Of a DNA stretch of 64,000 bases, positions 1 to 11,993 are shown in pieces (within the stretch, counting starts at the first letter, position 1; each line of letters starts with the position of its first letter). The notes under the pieces were generated by a model. It was not told where the DNA came from. It did no database searches and worked only from the letters and a program-made list of their open reading frames with translations. This DNA comes from Casuarina equisetifolia (lineage: Eukaryota > Streptophyta > Magnoliopsida > Fagales > Casuarinaceae), in NCBI GenBank assembly GCA_028551475.1, contig CM052355.1:7812001-7876000 (forward strand), given 5' to 3'. Made by a program: the position numbers and the translations under genes.

Positions 1-1
1 A

Positions 2-76
2 GAACAAGAAGAAGAAACTGAAGAAGTTGAAGAGGAAGAAGAGGAAGAGTTTATTGAAGACGAAGAGGAAGAATAG
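2..76 (+). CDS. C-terminal end of a truncated gene (acidic tail)
   Basis: The window opens inside a reading frame of 24 codons ending in TAG at 74-76. The residues are almost all Glu with a few Asp, Thr, Val, Phe and Ile, so this is a very acidic C-terminal tail. Such tails occur on many nuclear and chromatin proteins, so no family can be named. The purine-rich GAA/GAG run could also be low-complexity sequence. The start and most of the gene lie to the left of the window. Confidence 0.5.
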   Translation, partial: EQEEETEEVEEEEEEEFIEDEEEE

Positions 77-693
77 ATGAGTAGTGGCAATAAAAGAGCA
101 GGTAGATTTGTTTTGATTATCATACTCATACTCAAAATGGGTAGTTCCTGTAATTGTAAAGGGATGACTGCTGTTGTATGTTCAAGTGATCGACTAATTT
201 TATTTGGTCTTATCAAATATGGTGACTTCTTTTTTGCATGTGTTTTGAATTTATTATGAAAGGAGAAGATAAATTATTTGCCTTCTATATACCAAACTTG
301 CTGAATAACAAGTAGAAGATAAATTCTAGAGCTATGGAAGTAAAAGAATTGCCTTTTGTTTTTATTTTGTTGGAAAGATAAGAAAATATTATTTGCTATA
401 AACGAGTGATTGTTCTCTTTTATTTTTATATGTTTAATATAAATATTGGTATAATTAGTGAACATAAATTATTTTAATAAGTATAGTTGGGGGCAAGAGA
501 ATTTCAATTTTTTTTTTTACTTTAATTTAGTTTGTATTATTTAATCCTAAAAGGAAATTAGGGAAAAAAAAAAGAAAAAGGACCCAAAGTTGTGGTTCAA
601 ATGACTGACCGTCACGTCAAACATGCAAAAGGGTCCTCTTTGGGGTGCCGCAAGGAAGCAGAAACGACACCGTCTAGAAAATATTCCCTTACC
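77..693. other. Intergenic region before the hnRNP gene
   Basis: This AT-rich stretch lies between the end of the first partial gene and the TATA box at 694. It presumably holds the 3' UTR of the first gene and the promoter of the next. The short open frames here lack coding character. No repeat or RNA gene was recognised. Confidence 0.6.
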
Positions 694-700
694 TATAAAA
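694..700 (+). promoter_or_regulatory. TATA box of the hnRNP-like gene
   Basis: TATAAAA lies about 175 nt upstream of the ATG at 875. It is preceded by GC-richer promoter sequence and followed by a leader with no ATG, so 875 is the first AUG of the predicted transcript. Confidence 0.6.
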
Positions 701-874
701 GCCAGAACCCAAACGCAATCGAAATTTCAAATTTCACCTCCTGCGTTGCCCAAACGCGCCGTTTTAGAGCTAGGGTTTCTGCACCGAGAAAAATCCCAGC
801 AAGAGTTCCGTTCTGCCGCGGGTTTTGCAGCGGCTCGAACTACAAGCTAGGGTTTTGCTAAGCCCTGAAACCGA

Positions 875-3800
875 ATGGATGAGTACGCTGACCAATCCCA
901 TTTTGAAGAGGATCAATTCGCTTATAATGGCGAAGAATATCAAGAGTCAGAACCCCACGACCGCCACCAGCAGCAGCAAGAGCGAGAACAATTCGATTCT
1001 GAGGGTGGTTTTGAACTGGAAGATGACGTAGATAACGAAGGGAGTGGCGTGAAACAATCGATCGGTCACCGTGACTCCGCTTCTCCAGGGTTAGTTAGGT
1101 CTTTTTCAATCGATTGTAGTTTGGATGACAGTGGAGTATTAGGAGTTTCAGTTTTAGGCTGGTTCGTAGTGTTATTGATCTCTGTTGAAACACTGTGCAA
1201 TCCTGGACTGATGTAAATGAAACTTTTTGGCTTTTCTTTCTGTGGTGTAGAAAGCTTTTTGTTGGAGGCATTTCTTGGGAGACCACTGAAGGTATTATTA
1301 AGTGTGCTTTTCATTATTAGCTTCTACAAGTGATACGTTTTGTTTTAGAGTTGAATTGTTGTATAACATTAAACATCGTGTATTTGTTACTCAAATGGAA
1401 TGAATTCGTTCTAATTTATTATCGGAAACGCCCCAACAAAAAGGTTTCTGTTGACCAAAGTATTTTTGTGTTGTGTCATGCGAGGGTATAGGTGTTGGTA
1501 TAATCATGGGAGCAGATAAACTGGATTATTTATGTTTGTTTAGACGTTGAGTGTGATCTTGATTAGGAAAGCAATGAATTTATCTTGTACGTGCCTTCTA
1601 GTTTTTTAGGTATGAATTAGTATTCATCTACTGATTGGCTTATGCCATCCTAATTTGTTCGGTTTCTTGTCTTTTGGTTGTAATTAAAGCCCTGACGATG
1701 TACGTAAAGTTTGTTGATGTTGTGAAAAGTTCCAGTTTATTTCCTAAATTCCATAAAATTACAAATTCTTCCTTGAAGTTTGGTGATGACTTGTTCATCA
1801 GTTTGCATGTCAGAACTAAATCACTTGGGATGAAAATTTCAGGGATGCAACTGGAATTTTTGGGAATTTATGGAACGAATTGCAATCTGTGCCTGATTTT
1901 GAGGGCGTAAAATATGGAATTGAATTTATTTATAGGCATATTTCTAGCCTAACTTTTCTGTGTAGGTAGAAAGTTTATATTAGTATCTGGTCTTTCATTT
2001 TTTTGGGGATCTTATGGAGTAATGAGATCCTCTGAATTGTGGTTCTATACACTACCTGAGATCTATTGCTGTTATCTGATGTAGGGTGTTGTGGCATCTT
2101 AAATTGGATGTAGCTTTTCTGTGGCCGTCATGATGTGTTTCTCCTTTTTGATTTCCTTGGCTGTTACCTTGAATATTACCAAATTTAGTGACTTAAGTTT
2201 CTTTTTGTCTTCCAATATATCCTGTTTTAGATGTAATGCTTGGGTAAAGAATGTGAATTCAGTGTTATTTACATGATGTCTGGAATTTATTTTGTGTTTA
2301 CAAGTGGTTTGTTAGTCCATCACGGTTGAGATCCAATATCTGCTTCTGCAGTTACCCATCCTATTAACTTCTTGTTTATATATCTGAATGGGACTAACAT
2401 CGCTTGTCGAGTGTGAGAGTATATCGATTTTCTTTTTGATCCCTGATTTTCTGCTATCTGGCAGAGTATATGTTCAAGAAGGCAACTTTGCTATTGAGGT
2501 TGAAGCTCATCATGTAGATAACTGTTGATGTTGACTGTTGCTTTTTTTTTTTAAACTACTAGTGTGCGAAAGAACCTATTCCTCTTTTTTGTTTACCTTG
2601 GGAATTATATTTTGGAATGCGGTTTTATTCACTAGATGGTGTCAATTTGTAAAGAAACATTTTGTAATATCCTTGGTGAAGGCACACTCAATGAGAAGTT
2701 ATGAATGAGGAAGTAGCTTTTGGTCTTCATAGTTATAAATTCTATTGTAAATAAAATAATTAAGTTTTTCTGTAATCTAAGAATTATGGTTTGACTTCTT
2801 TAGAAGCATTTACCATGGATTTAGAGCAGACTGTAGCTATCTAGCCTGAATTTGGAGGTTCCAATTTTTAGGACATCTATCATCGCTGGGCTGGCCTGAT
2901 TTTTTGAAAATTTAAGCCCAGGGGAGAGTATTGTTTTGATGATGTTACATGCTTCCATCATTCTTTGGTTAGTTCATGCTCACTAGCCTTTTACTGGTAG
3001 ACAGTTGTTCAAAACTGATTCCTATGAGCATGCCCATTTATTTGGAATCTGATTTATTAAGTTGAGTTGAGTCGCATAAAATTGTCTCTATAGGCCAGTT
3101 TGGGTTCAAGGTCGGGCAAGCATGGTTCGCTCAGTTCATTGCAACCCCTGGTTACGAGGTATGGCTTTGTTAGGCCTTTTGCAATTGTTGAAGCAGAGTG
3201 AGACCATATCTGAATAGATTCTTGATGTAAATGGTGCCATCTGTGATGCAGAAGATAAATTGATATGGTTGTAAATTATAATATGTCCGATAACTCAAGT
3301 GAAATGCTAGTTCTGATGTATTGGATGGGAACTAGTGCAATACCTTTTCGCTCACTTGCTGCAAGTATGGCAAGGATGGGCTATATTAGTTGGTTTCTTT
3401 TTTGTGTGCGGTATTTATTGTTAGTTTGGTTTGCTCCTTTTCATTTGCTTAGGATATATGTGCGTGTATTTGTGTGCGCATGTGTGGGTGTGTGTTTATC
3501 TGGAAACAGGAAGAAGAGCACAGTAGAAATCTGTGATAGTGAGATTTTAGTTGTCTTGTATATGCTTCCGTTTTTCCTTGGCCATCTATTTATCTTCTAA
3601 TTCTTGAGTAGTTTTGGCTGTCCTTTTTTCGTCCTTAGCTTTTATTGTAATTTGGTTTTTCAGAGACTTTTGCTAACTACTTCAGCAAGTACGGTGAAAT
3701 AACAGATTCCGTAATAATGATCGATAAACATTCAGGAAGGCCAAGAGGATTTGGATTTGTAACATTTGCTGACGCTGCAGTTGCTGATAAGGTTTTGGAA

Positions 3801-4875
3801 GAAGACCATGTCATAGATGGCAGAATGGTAACATTTGAAGATCTCGTCTCTGAGTTGGATACCATTTCCATGTCTTCTTGATGACAACACTTTTTCCCTT
3901 AGTATTTTTCCATATAAGAAATTGTTCCTCTATCAGGTTGAAGTTAAGAGGACAGTCCCGAGGGAGGATATGGAGGTTAAGGTATCAAAAACAAGGAAGA
4001 TTTTTATTGGTGGAATACCACCATCTTTGAGTTATGGTAATTGTAGCTTAACAAACACTTTGATATTTCTACATAAGAATTAAATGTGCCAATAAAAATA
4101 AAAAGATGGAGTTTTTGTTAATATGTGATCAAACATTGCAGATGATTTAAAGGAATACTTTTCTTCTTACGGTAGCATTGTTGAACACCAAATAATGCTG
4201 GATCATAAAACTGGGCGGTCTAGAGGCTTTGGTTTTGTCACTTTTGAGAGTGAAGACTCTGTAGAAAAGATCTTTTCGGAAGGAAAAATGCATGAACTTG
4301 GAGGGAAGCAGGTTAGTCAACATCCATCTTAAGGTTTTGAATTTGTCCTAGTGTTCTATATTCTTTTCAATATGAGAAACCTTTTTAATAATCTGTAGGT
4401 GGAAATAAAGAGGGCAGAACCCAAAAGACCTGGGGGTGATTATAGAGGAAGTGCTTCTAAGTCATACGCTGGTGGTGGCGGTGGTGGCAGTGGTGCATCT
4501 GGGTATGGTCGGTATAATTCTGGAGGACGGGGCAGTGGAAAAGTCGACAGGAGTTATGGTGGATATAGTGGCTATGGCACTTATGGCGGTTATGGGGAAA
4601 GCTATGCTGGAAGTTCTGCTAGTTATTATGGGGGATTTGGTGGATATGGATATGGATTTGGGTACGGTGCGGCCATGTATGGAAGTGCTGGATATGGAGC
4701 TGGTGGTTATGGCATTCCTGGTGGTTATGCTGGTCCTGCTGGGTATGGAAAAGGATATGGAGTTGGCGGTGGGGGCGTTGGCGGCAGCGGCGGCGGCGGT
4801 GGTTATGACAATGGTAAAGGTTTTGATAGGGGTGGTAGTTCTTTGGGTAGAAGATACCATCCTTACCAAAAGTGA
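875..4875 (+). CDS. hnRNP-like RNA-binding protein with two RRMs and a glycine-rich tail
   Basis: Six exons join in frame: 875-1089, 1251-1291, 3664-3827, 3937-4036, 4142-4311 and 4399-4875, giving 388 residues. An acidic, Gln-rich N-terminus (1-71) precedes RRM1, with RNP2 KLFVGGI near 73 and RNP1 RGFGFVTF at 113-120. RRM2 has RNP2 KIFIGGI at 161-167 and a second RGFGFVTF at 201-208. Residues 231-388 form a Gly/Tyr-rich low-complexity tail. This is the architecture of plant hnRNP A/B-like (RNP1/DAZAP1-type) proteins, which bind pre-mRNA or mRNA in the nucleus and may shuttle. The Gly/Tyr tail is of the kind that mediates condensation; this is inferred. Intron 2 is long (2.4 kb). The start is the first ATG after the TATA box. 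The target RNA is unknown. Confidence 0.93.
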
Positions 4876-5493
4876 GAATAAAAATCTCGGAGCTTCATTG
4901 CTTGAAATCAACATCTAGTGAAAATTGGCAACTAATCAATTCCCTTTCTTGGAAGAGGAAACTGCAACTTCGTGTACTACCTGAACGTTTCTTGGTAGCT
5001 GCCGTAGGAGGTCAATTAAATGTATTGTAATTGTGAAAAAAATTCAAATTGTAATGTTGAATTTTGTAATGTTAAAGGTTTTCTTAGGAGCATCAATTTA
5101 CAGAAACTGTCATTTACGCCGTGACGTGAGAGCTTGCGACTTATGCTTTGTGTTTGTGCAGGGGAAACGGCTGAAACCTGTTCGATTGATCGTAGTCTTG
5201 GACATATTTATAATTCCAGAGTCTATGAAATAATGGGTAGATTTTCTGTGATTTAGCTGGATAATGAATGGACTCATTTTCATTTGCTCAGAAAGTGTCG
5301 AATATAATCAACGTAATCAATATTATTTTATTAATATATATATGAAATTAGTGATCTTTGACATAGATTATGTTATGAAATTAAAGAATATGTTAGAAGT
5401 AACTTATTATATATATATATATATATTTTTTGAATCCTTTATCCAAAGCCGCCCCCATACCCTTCTCTATCTTTTTCTCTGTCCTGGGTATAG
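4876..5493. other. Intergenic region between hnRNP-like gene and GLYR2
   Basis: This holds the 3' UTR of the hnRNP-like gene, with an AATAAA at 4877 directly after the stop, and the GLYR2 promoter. A short AT dinucleotide microsatellite lies at about 5408-5427. No other gene is supported. Both neighbours point right. Confidence 0.6.
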
Positions 5494-5500
5494 TATATAA
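5494..5500 (+). promoter_or_regulatory. TATA box of GLYR2
   Basis: TATATAA lies 66 nt upstream of the chosen GLYR2 ATG at 5566. A transcript starting about 30 nt downstream would have a leader of roughly 40 nt. It would exclude the out-of-frame ATG at 5517, which supports 5566 as the start. Confidence 0.55.
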
Positions 5501-5565
5501 AGCGTCCTGGCCGAGAATGCAGCTCTTCTCATCCACAACCGTTAACATTTCCCCACCAAAAGGTA

Positions 5566-8500
5566 ATGACCACCTTGGTCAAGAGCCATTCCAGCCACCA
5601 ACTACCGTCAACGGCCATGGCAATGTGCTCCAGCTTTTGCCCTCAGATTCCAAACCAGTTAAGAGCAAGACCCATTTGTCTCATTCCACCAAAACAATTA
5701 CTTACTCCATCCTTCAAGGTTTTCTCTTCTCAGACATCCAGTGCTTCAGCCAAAGGTATTTGTTTAATCTATCTCGAGTTTTTCTTAATGGGTGTTCGCT
5801 TCTTCTTTCCGTTTTTCTTTTAGTTGTTGGGTGAATAACATGAGAAAGATGGCTGTGGAGTTTGTGGCGTGATTACAGAGCCAACTCTGAGGCACTTCTG
5901 TGTTTGATGGCTTTGTACTGAATTACGCCGAAAGTCCAATTTTCTACGTATAAATGCTCTGAACAGATAACAGGTTAGCGTAGGGTACAGTGTGATGCCC
6001 TTCATCTTACTTGGCAACAGTGATGTGGGAATGATGGCGTTACATAGATGTGTGCGTAGGCGGGGCGGTGGGCATGGAAAGAGGGAAGCGCACGATGCTG
6101 TGGTCTGGCACCACATTAGCCAATCCTGATGACGTTGATTGTGGTAGGGATGACGGCAATAATGAGAACAAGATTGGGTGTTTTTGTAGTATTGCTGGTA
6201 AATGGTGGAGGCGCTGGTGGTCAGTGGTATGATTCTGGTATTGTGTCCTGGTGATGTCATTAAGCTAGGTGGCAGTGCGGTGGTATTGTTGCTGAAATCT
6301 AAGGGACGTCCATATATATATTCTACGTCAAATGCTAAGCTAACTTCTATTCATGCTTTCTTTACGGCGACAATGCCATGCTTTAGCACCTTATTCAGTT
6401 TAATTAATTCGTATGGTAATTTGACTTCAAATATGACTTTATTCGTTTATGGTATTTGTAAGTTGTAGGATAAACATATCTACTTCTATATAATTCACCA
6501 AGACTTACTTCTCATTTACAGGGGATGGCCTGTCAGCACGGATTGGCTTTCTAGGTCTTGGAATAATGGGTTCTCCAATGGCACAAAACCTTATAAGGGC
6601 TGGGTATTATACCAATTGGCCTTAGTTAGCAACGAGAACCAGCACATGAGACACTGCTTTTAATCTTTCTTATAACTATATTCTTGTCAAAATATGTTAT
6701 GCTCGCACAACAAGGATAGACCTCTGCCGACTTTACATGAATTATATTCTGATTATTTTCTATGAACTTTTTTTTTCCTTTTTTACAAGAGTATAATTGT
6801 GAGTACAAGATGACTGGGTATTTTTTTGAAAATTTTTGAAGCCCGTAGTTATTCTCTGGAGTTTGATCCCTTTTTGGCATGCTACAGGTGTGATGTGACT
6901 GTATGGAATCGGACCAAGAGCAAATGTGACCCTCTTATCAGCTTAGGTGCAAAGTAAGTACATGGTACACTATCAAATTAATTTTTCTATGCATTTTCAC
7001 ATTATCATGGAATCCCCAGCGCATTGATGGTGTTCTGGTAATAAGATCTGAATGTGATCTTGTGACTTCTCCCTTAACCATGACTGACTATTAGTCTGCT
7101 CACGGACTGGATCTATCCATGACATGAATTGTTGATAGGGCATATGGGTCGGTACTCTGGGTCCGGGTTTCCTCAAGGGAAAGGAACATAAAAGTTGCTG
7201 GATAGGGTAATTTTTTGTGGTTAATGTTCTTGTTTTTTCGCTGGATCAGAGGCTTCATGCCCCTTCACAATTATTTTTACATGCTAAATACGAAGAAAAT
7301 CCTAGACTCGGAATGCTACTCTTCTGTTGTCTTTCTGAATATTGCTAGAAAAGAAACAGAGAAGTTGACCGAAGGTTATGGGTCCATGCCTTGTGGTTTG
7401 TACGTCCATGTGAATGTTGGGGTGCACATGATTTGAATGCCATATATGTGTGGCTCCATCATATATTATGAAGAAGCAATTTTGGTACATGAATTTATTT
7501 TCTTTGGCTAGTGAACTTTTTCTGCCAGGAACTAGTCCTCATTGATTTCCACTGGTTCTTTCATCTGCAACTTTACTAATCTTGTCTGCAAGCATGTGAG
7601 TCAGTTGGAGCTCATGTTGCCTAGGACCAAAGAGGTCCGGGTTCAACACCCATCTCTCCCACATCTTGCTTTACTTACCCAAAAAATAAAAAAATAAAAA
7701 ATAAAAAATCACAAAACCCACGGTGATGGACTTCACTAATGGACGTATATATGATATAGTAGTTCTTTTATGCAGATATAAACCCTCCCCCCAGGAAGTA
7801 GCTGTTTCTTGTGATATCACATTTGCCATGCTGGCTGATCCTCAAAGTGCAGTGCGTATGTTTCATTTAATATATTTTCGTCGCTTCTACTGCTATCCCA
7901 GTCGTTGCAACTTATAGCTGCTTTTTATCAGGTGGAGGTTGCGTGTGGAGAGCATGGGGCTGTGAGTGGAATGAGTTCAGGAAAAGGGTACCATCTCTTC
8001 CTGTTACCGTGATGTTATGTTTCTGAAAGCAAAAGTACAACTCACTGCTCTTAAAACTGTACTTGGAAGGCATGGGTCAACTAGAATCCTCCGGAATGAT
8101 TACTTAAATATTCTGCATGGCATCCATGTTTTATGATAAAGTCTCATGTGCATAAGCGCACACAAAAACCATCTGTCAACATTTGATGTTCGCAATCTCT
8201 GTGCTTTCGTTCCTATGCTGATCAACAACATGTCTGATACCACTGATTGCCATTGGAAGGTATGTGGATATTTCAACTGTTGATGGTGACACTTCTAAAT
8301 TGATTGGTGGACATATTAGAGCTACTGGGGCATCTTTTTTGGAGGTGAAGTTATTTTTTCTTCTCATTGCAGATTTTTCCCTTTGCGCCATCAGTGTGAA
8401 TGCTGTGACCTTTGTGTGTGCTTTTGAAGGACATATTGATTTTAGGTAATGCGATTTTCATTAACTGTTGTGATATTTTTTCTAGGCTCCAGTTTCAGGC

Positions 8501-10375
8501 TCCAAAAAGCCTGCAGAAGATGGGCAACTGATATTTCTTACAGCAGGTAGGCCAGCTTTATTCTTCTTATTCGGCGTATTTAATTCATTGCCTATGCCCA
8601 GTATCCCTATTTTATTCAATTTCACGTGCAATTGCAAAATCCAAATTACAGAAACTCGATTTTATCATTTGATGCATCTGCAAGTTCTTTTACTATTTAC
8701 CAGACAATATTTACACATTGAAGATCCATATCCGAAGAGACACTGTAGAAAACCTAACAGAACAAACATTGGCTGCATTATTGTTCAGGTGACAAATCTC
8801 TGTATGAAATGGCCGCCCCACTCTTGGATGTCATGGGGAAGGTAGTATGTCTTTTCTATGCTTATTTAGCATATTCTAACTACCCTTTTCTTATTCTGCG
8901 TACAAATTTGTGGTTTTCCAGTCAAGGTTTTATCTAGGAGAAGTTGGAAATGGTGCTGCGATGAAACTTGTTGTCAACATGATCATGGGAAGGTCTGCAG
9001 AATTCAATTCGACTTAATATTCCTTTTATCATGTGCATCTGGTATTTATTGTAATAAACCTGTTTATTTCTACATAATATGTAGTATGATGGCATCATTT
9101 TCTGAAGGATTGCTCCTCAGTGAGAAAGTCGGACTTGATCCAAGCATACTAGTAGAGGTACAATTTCTAGCATATTTTATCTTTCTTGATTGTTGCTTCC
9201 ACTCAGCGTCAAATGAACTCCATATAAATTGATTGGATTTTGGCATTCTTCCTTTATGGGATTATAATCATTAAGCATACGTGGTTTTGGATTACATAAA
9301 CACATTCTGCTGGCTGTTTCTTGCTGGTTTAGTTTGATTTAAAGCATGAGATGGAGGAGAATTTAGTTATTTGGTTAATCCATTTCAGGTCCTCCACGCA
9401 CCCCTTTGGGCACAAAAGTGGTTTCCCTAGTAAAAAAACTTGACCTAATATGCGTGATGGAAAGCCTTTTAAGCATTCATATTAATTTGTTGTTATTTGC
9501 CCAAAAAGTAGATAAATAAATGTAACTGGGTTTCCTTGCGTTTTTTGCTATTTTATCTGAGAGAAGAATTCTACATAACTTGGTTGACGTGAAGCTTGGT
9601 TTCTTGTTAAAAAAGAGCTAAATCTGATGGTTCAGTGTTTATTTTTGTCTCAAGTATTTACCAATCCAATAGGTCCAAGGGTCTCTCTTTTATGCCGGTC
9701 AATTTGTTCATTCTGTTTCTGGACAAAGGAAATCTTGATTTCTCCTAGTAAATCAGTCGGGAATAATTTTCTGTTAACATCTCAAAGAGGCAGGGCATTC
9801 GATGGGGGAGTCCATAAATGAAAACCAAAAGTGGTTACCAGTTTCTAATAATTCCCTTTTAGGCAAAATTGTTTTCCAGTTGATTTATTCATTTCTTTTC
9901 TCATTGTGTTAGATTTCTCTTTGGTGTTGCACGTGAACAACTTGTTTTCCTTCTGTGAACTTATTTCCGTCCATCAGAAATTTGTCATGAAGTTTCCTTT
10001 TTAAGTTTTGTATATGTATGTGACTGCAGGTCGTCTCACAGGGTGCCATCAGTGCACCAATGTACTCTACCAAAGGACCTTTAATGATCCAATCCCTCTA
10101 TCCGACAGCTTTTCCTCTAAAGCACCAGCAGAAGGTAGGTAATCTTGATTCTGTCAGTATCACATATTGACGTTCTGTGATCTAAGTAGCGACGTTAATG
10201 CTGGCAGGACCTGAGGCTTGCTCTTGGATTAGCAGAATCAGTTTCCCAGCCTACTCCGATTGCAGCTGCTACGAATGAACTATATAAGGTTGCAAAATCT
10301 CATGGCCTCAGTGACCAGGACTTCTCAGCCGTTATTGAAGCATTGAAAGCTAAATTGCAGAACCCAGCAAAATAG
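5566..10375 (+). CDS. GLYR2: Glyoxylate/succinic semialdehyde reductase 2, plastidial
   Basis: Twelve exons close in frame: 5566-5755, 6522-6603, 6888-6953, 7776-7851, 7932-7987, 8260-8344, 8486-8546, 8789-8841, 8922-8992, 9085-9157, 10030-10134 and 10208-10375. The product has 361 residues, close to the Arabidopsis protein. It reduces glyoxylate and succinic semialdehyde with NADPH to glycolate and gamma-hydroxybutyrate, a detoxification step linked to photorespiration and GABA metabolism. Residues 1-63 are Ser/Thr/Lys-rich with almost no acidic residues, as in an organelle transit peptide. The Rossmann GxGxxG motif is at 75-80, the substrate-binding APVSGSKKPAEDG at 186-198, and the catalytic Lys is K238 in GNGAAMK with N242 following. 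It belongs to the beta-hydroxyacid dehydrogenase family. A SINE-like repeat sits in intron 3. Confidence 0.95.
7594..7708 (+). mobile_element. SINE-like tRNA-derived repeat in GLYR2 intron 3
   Basis: A good pol III B-box match (GGTTCAACACC, 7640-7650) follows an A-box-like stretch near 7598-7611. The segment ends in an A-rich tail of repeated AAAAAATA-type units at 7680-7708. That order is the layout of plant tRNA-derived SINEs. The 5' end and any target-site duplication are not clear, so the boundaries are approximate. Confidence 0.45.
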
Positions 10376-11762
10376 AAAAATTCTTCACATTGAAATTTAT
10401 TTGAGCGTGGGCTTAGAGAATTGATATTGGGTTAGCCTAGTTTAGTCCACCTTCTGTTTTAGCTTTACTTCCTTTTTTTATTTTATAATGACGGGTTATG
10501 AAATACTTAGTTGCTCAGATGAAAATGAAAAGCTACATGTGATCTTTGGTACCAATGTTAATATTGATTGTAATACCCTTCCTTTGGCCGCTCATATGTT
10601 ATGCACCTTAGATAATTTTCTAAACATCTGTTTACCAGTTTGATTGGCCATATGTCTGTGGTTGATAAATAGATCTGATGTTGTACCGTGTACTAATCTG
10701 TTCATAGAAGCAGGATCTCTGACTGAAACAATTGATGTAGGTTAGTCCTTCGTTAGATTGCTTACTTTTTTCATTATGACTGGAATTCTTCTAGGCATTC
10801 TTCTTTCTGGGCAGTGCAGCCACAGCCTTATTATGTCTGAGGTTCTTATGTTCAACAATTGAATTAATGGCTTTGAAGTTTAGTAATCTACTCCTGCTAC
10901 TAGGTTGTTGCTTCCTTCAGCTCCATGAGAAATTCCAGGCTTTCACAAAATTCCTATGTTTTGACTCTAAAAGATTCACTCTGGTAAATGACTACTCCAT
11001 TTTCTAATGTCAGATGTAAATCTCTTCCCTCGAGACTTGACCAGGAGGGGCTATACCTGGTAAAAATGTTAGTTATGTTTTGAAACTATGTTTTGTTTTT
11101 TGATTTCATTTTATTATATAACGTTGAGTTATAAAGCCCTTTTTTATATTCTCAAATATATTTTTCATGGATCAATTAATTTTTTAGTTAATATATGTTC
11201 TTAAAAAAATACTAGATACATGGATTGTGACAAAACATTAAATATGAGAACTTTCCTAACTCAGTAGTAACGAAGTTAAGATTCTTGACGAGTGAGTCTA
11301 TAAGGTCAGCGGTAATATGGTTTCGTGCAAAACTTGACATTATGTTTGTGTTGAATAAAAACTTAAAAAAAAAAAAAGAGATATATAATTGCACTTCACC
11401 AATTTAAAGAGCAAATGTAAATGAAAATAATGGCTTAATAATCAGAATCCGTCATCTTTATTTATTGGTCTGAAAATTCTACACTAATTGGGAATAATGG
11501 CTTGAGAAGGTTTACTCCAATCTTTGGCTTGACTTTTTGGGTGAAGAGCGAATATTCATTTTCTGTGATCCAAGCAATGGGTTTCTGGTCAAATAAAGAA
11601 TTAATTATTGAGTATACACATAGACTACGCTACGTTTGCACAAATGGCCGTTGATCTTCAAGTTTTAGAGACCGATCGCAGTGTCAACTTGGCTGAGCGG
11701 GCCCAAATGAGACCCTCACGTAACCGCCACCCAATAGGGTCGTGCGGCCACGCTCACATCGG
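10376..11762. other. Intergenic region between GLYR2 and NAP1
   Basis: This contains the GLYR2 3' UTR and the NAP1 promoter. Base composition shifts from AT-rich to GC-richer after about 11640, as expected approaching a housekeeping promoter. No gene, RNA or clear transposon was recognised; the open frames are short and lack coding character. Confidence 0.6.
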
Positions 11763-11768
11763 CACGTG
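11763..11768 (+). promoter_or_regulatory. G-box in the NAP1 promoter
   Basis: The palindrome CACGTG lies about 54 bp upstream of the NAP1 TATA box. G-boxes bind bZIP and bHLH factors. The position close to a TATA box makes function plausible, but a six-base match is weak evidence alone. Confidence 0.45.
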
Positions 11769-11821
11769 ACACGCATCGCCCTCCGCCTCCTCCGCCTCAT
11801 CATCTTCGTCGGTGGCCATCA

Positions 11822-11828
11822 TATAAAA
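11822..11828 (+). promoter_or_regulatory. TATA box of NAP1
   Basis: TATAAAA lies about 170 nt upstream of the ATG at 11994. It is followed by a pyrimidine-rich leader typical of highly expressed plant genes. No ATG occurs between the predicted transcription start and 11994. Confidence 0.65.
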
Positions 11829-11993
11829 GCCAAATCCTAGGTAGAGAGAAAGGGAGAAAGGGGTCCTCGCACGCGGCTCACTCTCGCCTTTTCTTCTCTG
11901 ATTTTGCGTCCGTCCTTCTCCTTTCTTCGCTCATTTGTTTTTTCTAGGGTTCGACTTATTCCTTTCTTGCCGTTCAAACGGAACTTAGGAGAA

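Noticed and set aside
1635..1910. 91-residue frame between hnRNP exons 2 and 3
   Set aside because: Lies in intron 2 and has no motif or splice partners.
4462..4914. 150-residue minus-strand frame opposite the hnRNP last exon
   Set aside because: Thr/Ser/Ile-rich shadow of the glycine-rich repeat coding on the + strand.
5820..6260. 146-residue minus-strand frame in GLYR2 intron 1
   Set aside because: Cys/His/Thr-rich composition without family features; sits inside a well-supported intron.
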